A stretch of DNA of 32,844 nt from Barthelona sp. PAP020 (lineage: Eukaryota > Metamonada: BaSk clade): contig JARQWU010000102.1 of NCBI GenBank assembly GCA_040182905.1, positions 1 through 32,844 of the forward strand, read 5' to 3'. The translations under genes and the position numbers were made by a program. The notes beneath the pieces were generated by a model that was not told where the DNA came from, ran no database searches, and saw nothing but the letters and a program-made list of their open reading frames with translations. Below are positions 1 to 8,283 of this stretch, one piece after another; the stretch's first letter is position 1; the number at the start of each line of letters is the position of its first letter.

Positions 1-294
1 TGTGAGTTCCGTATATTGATCACAACCGATCTTTTGGCTAGAGGTATCGATGTTCAACAAGTTTCTTTAGTTTTCAACTATGATGTTCCCACCGGTGACA
101 ACGCCCGTGAAACATATCTTCACCGTATCGGACGTTCTGGTCGTTATGGTAGAAAAGGTTTTGCCATTAATTTCGTTACTCCTAACGACTACGACTTCAT
201 TATTTCTTTAGAAAAGCATTATGAATGCAGTATTGCCGAACTTCCCGGTAACATTGGAGAAATTATCGCCAAGGGTGCTGCTGATGATGAATAA
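1..294 (+). CDS. eIF4A: eIF4A-type DEAD-box RNA helicase, 3' part (5' truncated by window edge)
   Basis: The reading frame is open from base 1 and ends with TAA at 292-294, so only about 97 C-terminal residues are visible. They hold the C-terminal RecA lobe motifs of DEAD-box helicases: [10 protein letters not shown] (motif V) and [13 protein letters not shown] (motif VI with the arginine fingers), followed by the short tail seen in eIF4A. eIF4A is the ATP-dependent helicase that unwinds 5' leaders during translation initiation; eIF4A3 and FAL1 are close relatives and cannot be excluded from this fragment. Codons are richer in C at the third position than in most neighbours, as expected for a highly expressed gene. 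A three- to four-residue insertion (around TGDNARET) precedes motif VI compared with the usual NYDLPTNRENYIHR stretch. The gene is convergent with the POT1-like gene, with a 95-bp gap. Confidence 0.88.
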   Translation, partial: CEFRILITTDLLARGIDVQQVSLVFNYDVPTGDNARETYLHRIGRSGRYGRKGFAINFVTPNDYDFIISLEKHYECSIAELPGNIGEIIAKGAADDE

Positions 295-389
295 TGTTTG
301 TTGTAGTTGCCTAATTTAAAATCAGTCATTCTTTTTTTTTTTTTTCACCAGGGAGGGAAAACCCACAAATAAACAAAAATGCAAGAAAT

Positions 390-2084
390 TTATTGATTCC
401 AATCCCAATCAAACTCGGGGATAACTTCTTTTTTCAGATTCGTGTTGATAACATACAGGTTATTGAACAAACACATCAAATTAAAGTCAAAATCAAAATT
501 CTTTGAAATTAAAAGTTTCAAAAGATTTTCAATTTTTCTGAAATTTTTTGGAATGTTTGCTAACTCTATGTTCAGAAATTTTGCAAGATTTTCATCGAAT
601 AGGATCATTTGACCACAATTTTCAAATCTGTCTTTTACAATTAATCTGCAAATGATTTTTTGTTCAGAGCTCTTAGCAAGTGTTTTTTTGTGTTTTTGTC
701 CATTTCCAAGACTGTCATTACTGCTGTGAAAAGAATCAGAAGATTCAACATGGGGTAAGATTTTCTCTTCTGTCAAGCCCATTTTGCTTCGGGTTCTACA
801 TGTAAAACAACTCAAGTTCTTCACTAATGGATGATAGACATGATATCTCCCACATTTACATAATTTATGTGTCCATACTATCACTGGTGATATGGAGACA
901 ATTCTTCCATTCAACCTATACTGATTTTGGTGAACAGGACGTCGAACCAACATCAGTTCAGCGGAGCGAATCCGAGATTGAATAAACCCCTGATTTATTG
1001 TTAACATTGTTTCTTCCAAATGAAGATGCTCAATCTGAGTAGCCACAATGTTTGAAAAGTCTATTGCGTCGTTTTGCAGTGAGTCTTTGGTGTGACATTC
1101 CACATTTGTGGTGGTTACAATTTGAGAGCTTTCTTTTGGTGTACTGACAGAAATATTACTTTGCAATAATTTAGCAGAATTTTGGGCAATGGAAAAGTTT
1201 GGACTAAGTGAGATATCTTTTGTCTGCGAAATGGCGTTAATGAAATTCCTCTGCACGTCTCTAGCATCTGGCGAGTTATCTGCAATGATAATGATTCTAG
1301 ACTTGTCATTTAATAACAGCCTCACAGATTTTCCATGGTCCTCCTTTACGATCTGCATCTTCTTAACGATAAGATAATCCCCATTCTCCAGTTGAGTCCT
1401 TTGTAATGGGAATATTCTCTCCCGATCGATGTTGATATTTACATATTGCCCAATAGGTAAAGGCCTTAGAGATTTCGCAGAAGATGGCAGATTTTCATCA
1501 GTGAACCAACGACTGTTTATCAAATCAGAATTTGTTGTTCCATCTGAACATACAAGACTTTCTGCATTTTTGAAAATCAACCGGACAGTCATACATTCAA
1601 TTATACTTGATGAAATAGGGATGGTAGAAAAAGTAGTTGAAAACGTTCTGGCTAGTGTAATCGAACCATGTTCAGCAACAACTCGCTTTCTGTAGAGAAA
1701 TGCTTGATTTAAACCATCAAAATCCTCAAAATTTTTATCACCACCAATGAGCTTGAATTGAATTTCGTTTTCATCCTCAAACAATCGAAACAAAGATACA
1801 ATGGACTCTTTTTCATTCTTTTTATTGTTGTTTTCCATCAATAACATTTGTAATTTGGAATTATACTGACGATAACTAGGTTTATTTATGTAGATAATGT
1901 CATAAGGTCGTATTTTTGTTGCCCAATCAAACTTTTCAGAATTAATATCTAATATAAATAGATTCGCATGTATATCTTGATCAAATTTTGAAGATTTTAA
2001 TCTGCAAAGTATCATAGGATTCTTTTGGGTGTATGTTGGAATGGAAACTTCAACCACTGTTGCAAATAGTATTTCTGAATTCAT
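390..2084 (-). CDS. POT1: POT1-like telomere single-strand-binding protein
   Basis: A 564-aa single-exon protein starting at ATG 2084. Residues about 1-125 have an OB-fold pattern (ATVVEVSIPTYTQKN, then RPYDIIYINKPSYRQYNSKLQ) like the first OB fold of POT1/TEBP-alpha. Residues about 165-270 match the second OB fold (SLVCSDGTT followed by the basic/aromatic stretch and LPIGQYVNINI, cf. LKVGSFLRIY in animal POT1). The C-terminal third carries a four-cysteine knuckle at about 405-432 (CKCGRYHVYHP...CFTCRT), resembling the zinc element inside the third POT1 OB fold. POT1 binds the 3' telomeric overhang, caps ends and regulates telomerase. Similarity was judged by eye and is remote, so another OB-fold ssDNA protein (RPA-like or Cdc13-like) is possible. 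Its start lies 108 bp from that of the divergent SHQ1 gene. Confidence 0.6.
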   Translation of the reverse strand: MNSEILFATVVEVSIPTYTQKNPMILCRLKSSKFDQDIHANLFILDINSEKFDWATKIRPYDIIYINKPSYRQYNSKLQMLLMENNNKKNEKESIVSLFRLFEDENEIQFKLIGGDKNFEDFDGLNQAFLYRKRVVAEHGSITLARTFSTTFSTIPISSSIIECMTVRLIFKNAESLVCSDGTTNSDLINSRWFTDENLPSSAKSLRPLPIGQYVNINIDRERIFPLQRTQLENGDYLIVKKMQIVKEDHGKSVRLLLNDKSRIIIIADNSPDARDVQRNFINAISQTKDISLSPNFSIAQNSAKLLQSNISVSTPKESSQIVTTTNVECHTKDSLQNDAIDFSNIVATQIEHLHLEETMLTINQGFIQSRIRSAELMLVRRPVHQNQYRLNGRIVSISPVIVWTHKLCKCGRYHVYHPLVKNLSCFTCRTRSKMGLTEEKILPHVESSDSFHSSNDSLGNGQKHKKTLAKSSEQKIICRLIVKDRFENCGQMILFDENLAKFLNIELANIPKNFRKIENLLKLLISKNFDFDFNLMCLFNNLYVINTNLKKEVIPEFDWDWNQ

Positions 2085-2192
2085 CTCATTGTTTCATTTC
2101 ATCATTAATGATTCAATTTGAATGGTTGAATAAAATTATATCTTTCTGTTTTTCTTCTCTTTCTTCTTTCAAATTATATTTTTTGTTTTTGA
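2085..2192. promoter_or_regulatory. 108-bp divergent promoter region between POT1-like gene and SHQ1
   Basis: The whole space between the two start codons is 108 bp, strongly AT-rich and T-tract-rich on the SHQ1 strand. It contains TTTCATTTCATCATTAATGA and no ORF, so both promoters must lie within it or overlap the coding regions. No TATA-like element at a convincing position was seen. Confidence 0.55.
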
Positions 2193-3470
2193 ATGATTAC
2201 TCCTTATTTTATTGTTAATCAAACAGATGGTTTTATTCAAATTGATATACGAGCACCACATATTAAAACAGAAAGTATAGAATATTCCATTGTAAGGAAC
2301 GTTTTTCGATTTTATTGTGACCCTTTTTTTTTAAGATTAACTTTTGAAAAAGAATTTAATCCTAAAATTCCAGAAACAGTGTCATATGAATGGAAAACTG
2401 GTTTTGTTCATTTTGAATTTGCTAAAGGTAATAGTGGTGTTACTTGGAACGATTTACAATTAGTTAGTAAGTTATTAAAGTCTCAAACAAATTCCGAATC
2501 GTCTACCAATATTGAAATAATTGATGATGAGCCGATTGAGATGTCTTGGGAATTAGATCAAGAAGAGGTTTGTATCAAAGAGTTCAACAAGTTCAAATAT
2601 GGGTTTGATAATAGACATCAAAATTTCTTTGCAAATTTTTTCGATGATCCTTTGAGAGTTGTTGATCTCGTCGATCCAGATAACACAGAGCCAAAGGAAA
2701 GGACCAGACTTCGATTAGATCATGAAGCCAATTTTTTTGATGCTGAATGGCTTTTTAATGATGTGATTGAGTTTGATACTTTAAATACAGCGTTAAATGT
2801 TGTTATGCCATGGGATGTTGGGTTTGAATGGTCTGAAGATGAGGAGGAAGATAATTATGACTTGAGATTATTGGGAGTTGAACATTTCTCTCAAGATGAA
2901 CAGCAGATACTGAAATTAATCCCAAAAACATTTGGAGCAGTTGAAAAACCAAAGATGTGTAGTTTTATGCTTATTGATATTTGTTTTTCAACTATTTTCA
3001 ATCTTAGAATGTCGTTCTGTTTGGAAAACCCAGAATCTCCATGGAACATCACGAAGATATCACCAACATTTTCTTTCTTTGAAACGTTTAAGACTTTGAA
3101 ATCGTTGTTGCAGGCATTAGCGAGAAGAACTTTGACCTATCCTTTGTTACGTTCATGGGAGTTCTTCGTTAAATGCTTAAAGGATTTGGTCACACTTTTT
3201 AAGAAGGGACAATCTTTCGTGGTCAAAGTTTTGTTATTGACAAAGTATACTTTGGAAAAAGATAGCGGTAAACACGTTTTGAACAAACTCTACGTGGATG
3301 AACTCATCATTTTTTGTCAATTCTTACCTCCCAGTTTATTCAAGGATTTGACCGAGGAATTAGCCGATCAAACTCTTCATATTTCTCCCAGTATTTTGGG
3401 ACCCGTTGAGGAAGTCGTAAAAGCATGCACCAACATATTTAATCAACAAATGAATAGTCATCAACAATAG
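2193..3470 (+). CDS. SHQ1: SHQ1, H/ACA snoRNP assembly chaperone
   Basis: A 425-aa protein starting at the first ATG, 108 bp from the divergent gene. Residues 1-80 form a CS/p23-like domain with the SHQ1-typical start MITPYF, the IRAPHI stretch and FYCDPFFLRL. After an acidic linker, residues about 125-410 match the helical SHQ1-specific domain (FKYGFDNRHQNFF, then a basic/acidic DPDNTEPKERTRLRL stretch and PWDVGFEWSEDE). SHQ1 protects newly made dyskerin/Cbf5 before it enters H/ACA RNPs, which pseudouridylate rRNA and, in many eukaryotes, stabilise telomerase RNA. No intron is evident. An acidic EDEEEDN patch near residue 215 is a lineage-specific detail. Confidence 0.88.
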   Translation: MITPYFIVNQTDGFIQIDIRAPHIKTESIEYSIVRNVFRFYCDPFFLRLTFEKEFNPKIPETVSYEWKTGFVHFEFAKGNSGVTWNDLQLVSKLLKSQTNSESSTNIEIIDDEPIEMSWELDQEEVCIKEFNKFKYGFDNRHQNFFANFFDDPLRVVDLVDPDNTEPKERTRLRLDHEANFFDAEWLFNDVIEFDTLNTALNVVMPWDVGFEWSEDEEEDNYDLRLLGVEHFSQDEQQILKLIPKTFGAVEKPKMCSFMLIDICFSTIFNLRMSFCLENPESPWNITKISPTFSFFETFKTLKSLLQALARRTLTYPLLRSWEFFVKCLKDLVTLFKKGQSFVVKVLLLTKYTLEKDSGKHVLNKLYVDELIIFCQFLPPSLFKDLTEELADQTLHISPSILGPVEEVVKACTNIFNQQMNSHQQ

Positions 3471-3543
3471 TCAAAAAGCACATAAAAAATTCAATCTCTT
3501 TTTTTCAATTGAAACAAAAAAAATCTTTTCCAATGGAACTTTA

Positions 3544-3975
3544 TTATTCAGAGTAAATAGCGTGACATTTACCACAGTATAAACGGGTAACTTTACCCTT
3601 TTCATCCTTATGGGCAGCCAAATGGAAACTTGGACCACACTGTTCACAATGAAGACGAAGACGTTCAACAGTACCATCACTCTTAACATTGTAATAATGA
3701 AGAGCAGCTAATTCAATTTTCTTATGCTTATGAGCTTGTTTCTTGGGTGTTTTATAAGCTTTTTTTTTACGCTTTTTTTGCTTACCACCATCAAGAGGGG
3801 CACAAAGTTCGATAATCATATTATCTTCCAATTCAGAAAGAACAGATCCATTGGAGAAAAGACGTTGAGACGTGGGAGCAATACCATGTTGCTTAGCGAT
3901 CTCCTGTTTCAGCAAATCAAGCGTCTCAGCTTGTGCGAATGTGTTTTTGACCAAACCTTTAACCAAAAAGTGCAT
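3544..3975 (-). CDS. RPS27A: Ribosomal protein eS31 with a divergent, shortened ubiquitin-like leader
   Basis: A 143-aa fusion starting at ATG 3975. Residues 1-64 form a ubiquitin-like domain that ends in LDGG, the normal processing site. It is about 12 residues shorter than ubiquitin and retains few canonical ubiquitin lysines; GIAPTSQ recalls the FUBI leader of FAU more than ubiquitin itself. Residues 65-143 are a normal eS31: a KQKKRKKKAY basic extension and a zinc ribbon with CEQC and CGKC. The leader would be cut off at GG to release eS31 for the 40S subunit. A 54-bp intron (3977-4030) sits in the 5' UTR, with its acceptor 1 nt before the start codon. The gene is convergent with SHQ1, with 73 bp between stops. 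Confidence 0.9.
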   Translation of the reverse strand: MHFLVKGLVKNTFAQAETLDLLKQEIAKQHGIAPTSQRLFSNGSVLSELEDNMIIELCAPLDGGKQKKRKKKAYKTPKKQAHKHKKIELAALHYYNVKSDGTVERLRLHCEQCGPSFHLAAHKDEKGKVTRLYCGKCHAIYSE

Positions 3976-3976
3976 C

Positions 3977-4030
3977 CTAAATGTTAGTGAAAAATTATCA
4001 ATTAAAAAATGGAAATGAATGTATAAATAC
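3977..4030 (-). other. Intron in the 5' UTR of the eS31 gene
   Basis: On the minus strand it starts GTATTTAT at 4030 and ends CACTAACATTTAG at 3977, one base before the ATG. The CTAAC branch point and TAG acceptor match the other introns here. No in-frame ATG lies in the short upstream exon, so it is non-coding. Confidence 0.75.
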
Positions 4031-4133
4031 CTTTAAAAGATATTATTTCAATGAATTAAATCATAATAAAACTACTTTGAATTGCCTCCTTAACAAAAAA
4101 ACCTAAAGATTTTTCCCCAAAGTTTTATGTTTT

Positions 4134-4283
4134 TTATTCTTTTTGAAAGTTTTTTATTTTCTTTAATCCTTCATATTTTTCATATTTTTTAAGACCATTG
4201 GTATATTTATTAATCATAGGTTTGAAATTCTTCAATAATACTGATACCTGTAAAAAAAAAAATAATTTATTTATATCACTCAT
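4134..4283 (-). CDS. Possible 49-aa small basic protein (or a terminal exon)
   Basis: An uninterrupted 49-codon frame from ATG 4283 to TAA at 4134-4136. The product starts MSDINKLFFFLQ, has a short hydrophobic stretch near the N-terminus, then a very basic tail rich in K and Y. It resembles no family I can name; small mitochondrial inner-membrane subunits have this shape, but that is only a resemblance. It lies 21 bp after the stop of the coiled-coil gene and upstream of eS31, same strand. Alternatively, GTATGT at 4294 and a T11-ACAG at 4248 could bound an intron, making 4134-4247 a terminal exon; that intron would lack the CTAAC branch point seen in the others. Confidence 0.33.
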   Translation of the reverse strand: MSDINKLFFFLQVSVLLKNFKPMINKYTNGLKKYEKYEGLKKIKNFQKE

Positions 4284-4304
4284 TTCTTACATACAGATGG
4301 TAAT

Positions 4305-5660
4305 TTAACCACTTCTTTGTGGTAAATCGTTTAAACCGAACCCAAAACTAACAGAACCAATTTTTTCTTTAATATTTTCGTTCGGGTTTGAATGATTTTC
4401 TTCTTTTGATTGAAAAGAGGAGATAATATTTGTTCTCATGTGTCCTAATTTTGTTGAATTTGTTGAAGGAGTTTTTTGCAAAGTTCTTGCTAAAGTTGGT
4501 GATCTATTATTAGTCTTATTTACTGCAAAAGATTGGGAGGTGAATGAAGAAATGGGTGTTAATACTTCAAACTTGGAATTTGATGTCCTTGGTGTTTTTA
4601 ACGAGAAATTAACGGAATCTGACAAAACTGGATTTGTAACTGCAAAACTTGTTGAGCTATCAACTGCTGTTTTAATGGCAGTGGCATTTTCTATTTTTTT
4701 TTCGTCATTTTTATTGAAATTTGTAAGTGTATTCATTGACGGAATGTGTGTCTGGAATCTAAGAGGTGGCTTTTGTTTTTGGAAAGATATCGAGCTTGGC
4801 AATGTTGAAAATTGGTCTTCGTCAATGAAAGCTCTTTGATTTGGATCCTTTTCCTTGTATTCATTCTTTTGAGATGTTCGTGATACATGGGATGTTTGTG
4901 AAAGAGTGTCTGATAGTATGGTTTCAGATGCTTCATAACTATCTAACGAGAGTTCTTCTTCGTCCATTTTCTTTGAGGTGCCAAAGAAAGCATCAATATC
5001 CTTTTGCAATTCAAGTAAAGCTGGGTCAAGTGAAGTCACTTCTCCACGTTCATCAGTCTTAATGCTTTTCACTGAATCTTTTTTGATCAAATATTGATTT
5101 CGCAAAGTTTGGGTCTTTAGAGAACGAATCTCTTCATTTAATCGCATGTTTTCATCTAAGCAAGCCTTTAACTCCCCAGTAGACTCAATCAAATGTTTTT
5201 TTTGATTATTGACTATTTTTTTCAGTTCAATATTTTCTTCATGAATGTTTTGAAACTTTTTTTCGAATTCTCGCAATTTTCTCGATAAATCTACATTTTT
5301 ATGTTGTTCTTCCAGTATTTTCATGCTAAAATTTTGCTTTGCCTTTCTTGCTGCAAGTTGAAAACCCTCCAAATGTTCAGAAAATTCCTTTTCAATATTT
5401 TCTAACTTTTGTTCTAATTGAAGATTTGTATCATTTAATATTAATATTTGATGTTTTAATTGAGTATCATTGTTATTGGCAGTGGAAACGAAATGAAAAT
5501 GTTGTTGACACTCTTTTAATTCTTCTCTTAATTGTTGCACTTTTTTTAAAGCATCATCTCGTTCTTCTTGTGTTTCATTCAATTGATTTTGTAAATCTAG
5601 AATTTGTTTTTTTTGCAAATTAATAATTTCATTTGAATGTATCATATCAACATTCTCCAT
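4305..5660 (-). CDS. Coiled-coil protein of unknown family
   Basis: A 451-aa protein, taking ATG 5660 as the start; the frame is open about 19 codons further 5' but without an ATG. Residues about 5-185 are a long, nearly unbroken heptad-rich coiled coil (many L, E, K, Q). Residues about 200-450 are low-complexity, rich in S, T and N, with many possible phosphorylation sites (SPT, TPR, TPI type). The end is a short glycine-containing tail, FGFGLNDLPQRSG. This layout is typical of cytoskeletal or trafficking scaffolds, but no conserved domain was recognised. Its start faces that of the lipase gene across about 380 bp. Confidence 0.75.
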   Translation of the reverse strand: MENVDMIHSNEIINLQKKQILDLQNQLNETQEERDDALKKVQQLREELKECQQHFHFVSTANNNDTQLKHQILILNDTNLQLEQKLENIEKEFSEHLEGFQLAARKAKQNFSMKILEEQHKNVDLSRKLREFEKKFQNIHEENIELKKIVNNQKKHLIESTGELKACLDENMRLNEEIRSLKTQTLRNQYLIKKDSVKSIKTDERGEVTSLDPALLELQKDIDAFFGTSKKMDEEELSLDSYEASETILSDTLSQTSHVSRTSQKNEYKEKDPNQRAFIDEDQFSTLPSSISFQKQKPPLRFQTHIPSMNTLTNFNKNDEKKIENATAIKTAVDSSTSFAVTNPVLSDSVNFSLKTPRTSNSKFEVLTPISSFTSQSFAVNKTNNRSPTLARTLQKTPSTNSTKLGHMRTNIISSFQSKEENHSNPNENIKEKIGSVSFGFGLNDLPQRSG

Positions 5661-6038
5661 TGTAATATTTTCTTTTTGTTCAATCGTTTCTAAATATACA
5701 ATTTTTGAATGACACAAAAATGTTTTTGATTTTCGCCACTAATTTTTTTTTGTTTTTCTCATTTATGAACTTGAATTATCAAAAATTATACAAGCTTTTA
5801 ATAATTAGATTGATTTAAGATATTCAATTTAAAAATTTTAGTGTCTTTTCAAAAATATTTCGTTTGAACATGTAAACATCACCCTTTTATTGGAATTTTG
5901 ATATTTTTATTTATATAAGTTTATGAATATCATCTTTCTTTCAAGCAATATTGATCAAAAAACGATTACTAAGGTTTGTAATTTCTTTTTGTTTGCAAGA
6001 TTAATTTTTTTTTAAATATCAGAATTAAATGAATAAAT
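5661..6038. other. Divergent intergenic region between coiled-coil gene and lipase
   Basis: AT-rich spacer holding the promoters of both flanking genes. A possible 5' UTR intron for the lipase runs from GTTTGTAA near 5973 to ATATCAG near 6021, but it lacks the CTAAC block seen elsewhere. A short upstream ATG (ATGAATAAATATGG) overlaps the lipase start. No other gene was seen. Confidence 0.4.
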
Positions 6039-7523
6039 ATGGATAACAATGATACTGACCATGAAAATGATGAACCGATGATACTTGAAAAGAATTTTGA
6101 TGATCCAAATTATGTAGGTATTAATTTTAGAATGCCTAAACCTGATCATTCATTGTCTTTGATTATATCATCTTTTCTTGAAGATTACCAAAAGTTTTCT
6201 CCACCTTTGGCCAAATGTTTAGCCTATTTTTCAATGTTAAGTTATACTGGTATTCGTGGTTATATTCCATCTGTTGAAAAACTGAATTGGGTTGAGAGAT
6301 TATCAGTTATTTCTGTAAAGTCTACTGACTTATTCTGTTCGCTGTGTGAAGTCAATTCTGAACGTGGTAGAGCATTAATTATTGTGTTCAGAGGCACTGA
6401 CACCCGTTCTAAGAAGAATATAAAATTGAATTTAAAATTTCGGAAAAAGAAGCTGCTTCATTCTAGACTCTTTGGTAATGCACGTGGTCATGATGGGTTT
6501 GTTACTGCTTATCGATCATTGGGGTTTGAGATTGTCAAAGACATAAATGCTAGGATTTGCCAGCTCCTTTTTGAAAAGAAAGCCAATACGGTTGAAGATG
6601 AAGATGACATGCCTCGCATATGCGAATGCGTGTTACCTTCATATTTTTGTAATGGACGTAGTTCTGGAGATTCAACTGACCATACAAACGATGATAAAAA
6701 AGAGAAATCAGATGTAGATGAACAAGAAGAGGACGTTGAAGATGACACATGCGATTTTGAAACAGTCAATTATTTAAAGACATTTACGAACAAGGGAAAA
6801 ATTCCCTTTGAATCAATAATCCTTACTGGTCATTCACTTGGAGGAGCTTTGGCGGCCCTTTGTTCACTTCATCTTTCTATCTTGTTTCAAGAAGTTTTTC
6901 ACATTGAACCCAAGAAAGTAAGTGATGTTGATTTCCCTGAAAGAAACCCTTTGATTCCTTCCATTGTCTTGTATACATTTGGATGCCCAAGGGTTGGCAA
7001 TTCATCTTTTTGTCGTAATTTGCAGAAGAACCTTCAAATATCCTACAGAATCTGCAATAAGAATGACTTGATCACAAAATTACCCCCATGGAACTGGGGC
7101 TATGCACATTTTGGCGTCAAAGTTAAAACCGACGTATTTTTCAATTCTCGGTTTCAGGTGTTTTTAAAAAATCAAAAAGTATTAGTGGGATTTGATGATG
7201 ACTATTATTTGGATGAAGATTCAGACCTGGAAGAAGCTTTGAATTTCTTTGATAGTTTACCAAAAAGAAGCTTTATCGATGCACATAGAACATATTTGGG
7301 AATCACCACTCCTTATGGGTTCTTAAAGGAATGCAAATATATTGAGTTCAAGTTATCTGGTCGTTCACCAAATGTTTTGTCCAAGAGCACCTTTCTCAAT
7401 TCAGTTGAAAAAGTTAAAAATAAATCTGTTGGGAGCGTTTACGATTATAAAAGAAAAAAACATCAACACAAACATAAGCATAAGCACAAGCACAAGCATG
7501 AGAACGTTAACAGATCAGTTTGA
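6039..7523 (+). CDS. Class 3 (Rhizomucor-type) lipase, alpha/beta hydrolase
   Basis: A 494-aa single-exon protein. The nucleophile elbow GHSLGGALAAL places the catalytic serine at residue 266. YTFGCPRVGN follows, as in fungal class 3 lipases, with candidate Asp343 (NKNDLITKLPP) and His357 (YAHFG) completing the triad. The oxyanion-side strand IIVFRGTDTRS is at about residues 113-124. An acidic, low-complexity insertion (about residues 180-245: DEDD, DDKKEKSDVDEQEEDVEDD) splits the domain before the elbow. No signal peptide or clear transmembrane helix is visible, so it is probably cytosolic or peripheral and acts on acylglycerols or phospholipids. The C-terminus ends in an alternating Lys-His tail encoded by a short tandem repeat. 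Confidence 0.88.
   Translation: MDNNDTDHENDEPMILEKNFDDPNYVGINFRMPKPDHSLSLIISSFLEDYQKFSPPLAKCLAYFSMLSYTGIRGYIPSVEKLNWVERLSVISVKSTDLFCSLCEVNSERGRALIIVFRGTDTRSKKNIKLNLKFRKKKLLHSRLFGNARGHDGFVTAYRSLGFEIVKDINARICQLLFEKKANTVEDEDDMPRICECVLPSYFCNGRSSGDSTDHTNDDKKEKSDVDEQEEDVEDDTCDFETVNYLKTFTNKGKIPFESIILTGHSLGGALAALCSLHLSILFQEVFHIEPKKVSDVDFPERNPLIPSIVLYTFGCPRVGNSSFCRNLQKNLQISYRICNKNDLITKLPPWNWGYAHFGVKVKTDVFFNSRFQVFLKNQKVLVGFDDDYYLDEDSDLEEALNFFDSLPKRSFIDAHRTYLGITTPYGFLKECKYIEFKLSGRSPNVLSKSTFLNSVEKVKNKSVGSVYDYKRKKHQHKHKHKHKHKHENVNRSV
7464..7499 (+). repeat. Tandem hexanucleotide repeat encoding the lipase Lys-His tail
   Basis: A run of CACAA(A/G)/CATAAG-type units reads in frame as repeated His-Lys. Alternation of CAC/CAT and AAG/AAA codons suggests an old repeat with some drift. 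Length polymorphism is likely. Confidence 0.7.
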
Positions 7524-7527
7524 TTAG

Positions 7528-8283
7528 AATGAGAGTTTACAAGAAGAATAAAAGGTTAAAATTTTATTTTTATGTTGATACATTTAGTTGAGGTGTGTGA
7601 TATTGTGGGATTTTTTTTTTTGAAAAAGAACGTTGAGGGGATGTTATGTGGGTGAAAAGAAAGCAATCAAAAGGGATCAATTCAAGACTTTTCAAGTGAG
7701 AATTGTTGTCATCGTTGCCTCTTAGTTTGTGGTCCCCATGCTAGATTCATTCTCCCAAACATTCAATCAGTCAATAGCAACATAGAGCAGCCATGCTCAC
7801 AGACAGTTCAACGAAAATTGTGAAGCTCTATGACATCAGTATTGCCAACTCAATCGAGTATGCTGAAAGACGCAAAAAGTGCAAGTTCGGTGAAACGTTA
7901 TTCCTCTGGTGTTTTCAGAGACTGGTCTTTTCTCAAGTACAGTCTCTACTTTCTTCAACAAGTGTCTGTCCCCACGTCAAGAACACGCTCTGGCCTCACA
8001 TCAGGTACAGGCTCGCTGGACTTCTCGCAGAGTTCTGGGCCCTGCAACAGGCAACAAAGTAACAATATGTAGAATTTGTGTTATAAATAGGTAAAACAGT
8101 AGTAGTAGCAGTATTCATCCAATTTGGGAAGGGAAGAATTGACAGCATCATCCAAAACAAAAAAAGACTGCTGTATCTACAAACAACATAACAAGACGCC
8201 AATTGACATGGTTGAACACTCTTGAGAGGTTATTTTAGCAAAGACAATGTGAGTGAAACAAAGAAAAAAAGCAAAAGACACAA
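7528..8283. other. Intergenic region with a less AT-rich island (about 7660-8070)
   Basis: About 750 bp between convergent genes. From about 7660 the base composition becomes visibly richer in G and C, and stops become rare: all three plus-strand frames are open together over roughly 7909-8062. One frame (7830-8072) encodes a Ser-rich 80-residue peptide, another (7793-8062) an 89-residue peptide. Neither resembles a known protein, and there is no convincing splice pair. It could be a fast-evolving small gene, a non-coding RNA or a gene relic. Confidence 0.35.

Noticed and set aside
4438-5623. Several plus-strand frames opposite the coiled-coil gene
   Set aside because: Antisense to a long biased coding region with no recognisable domains.
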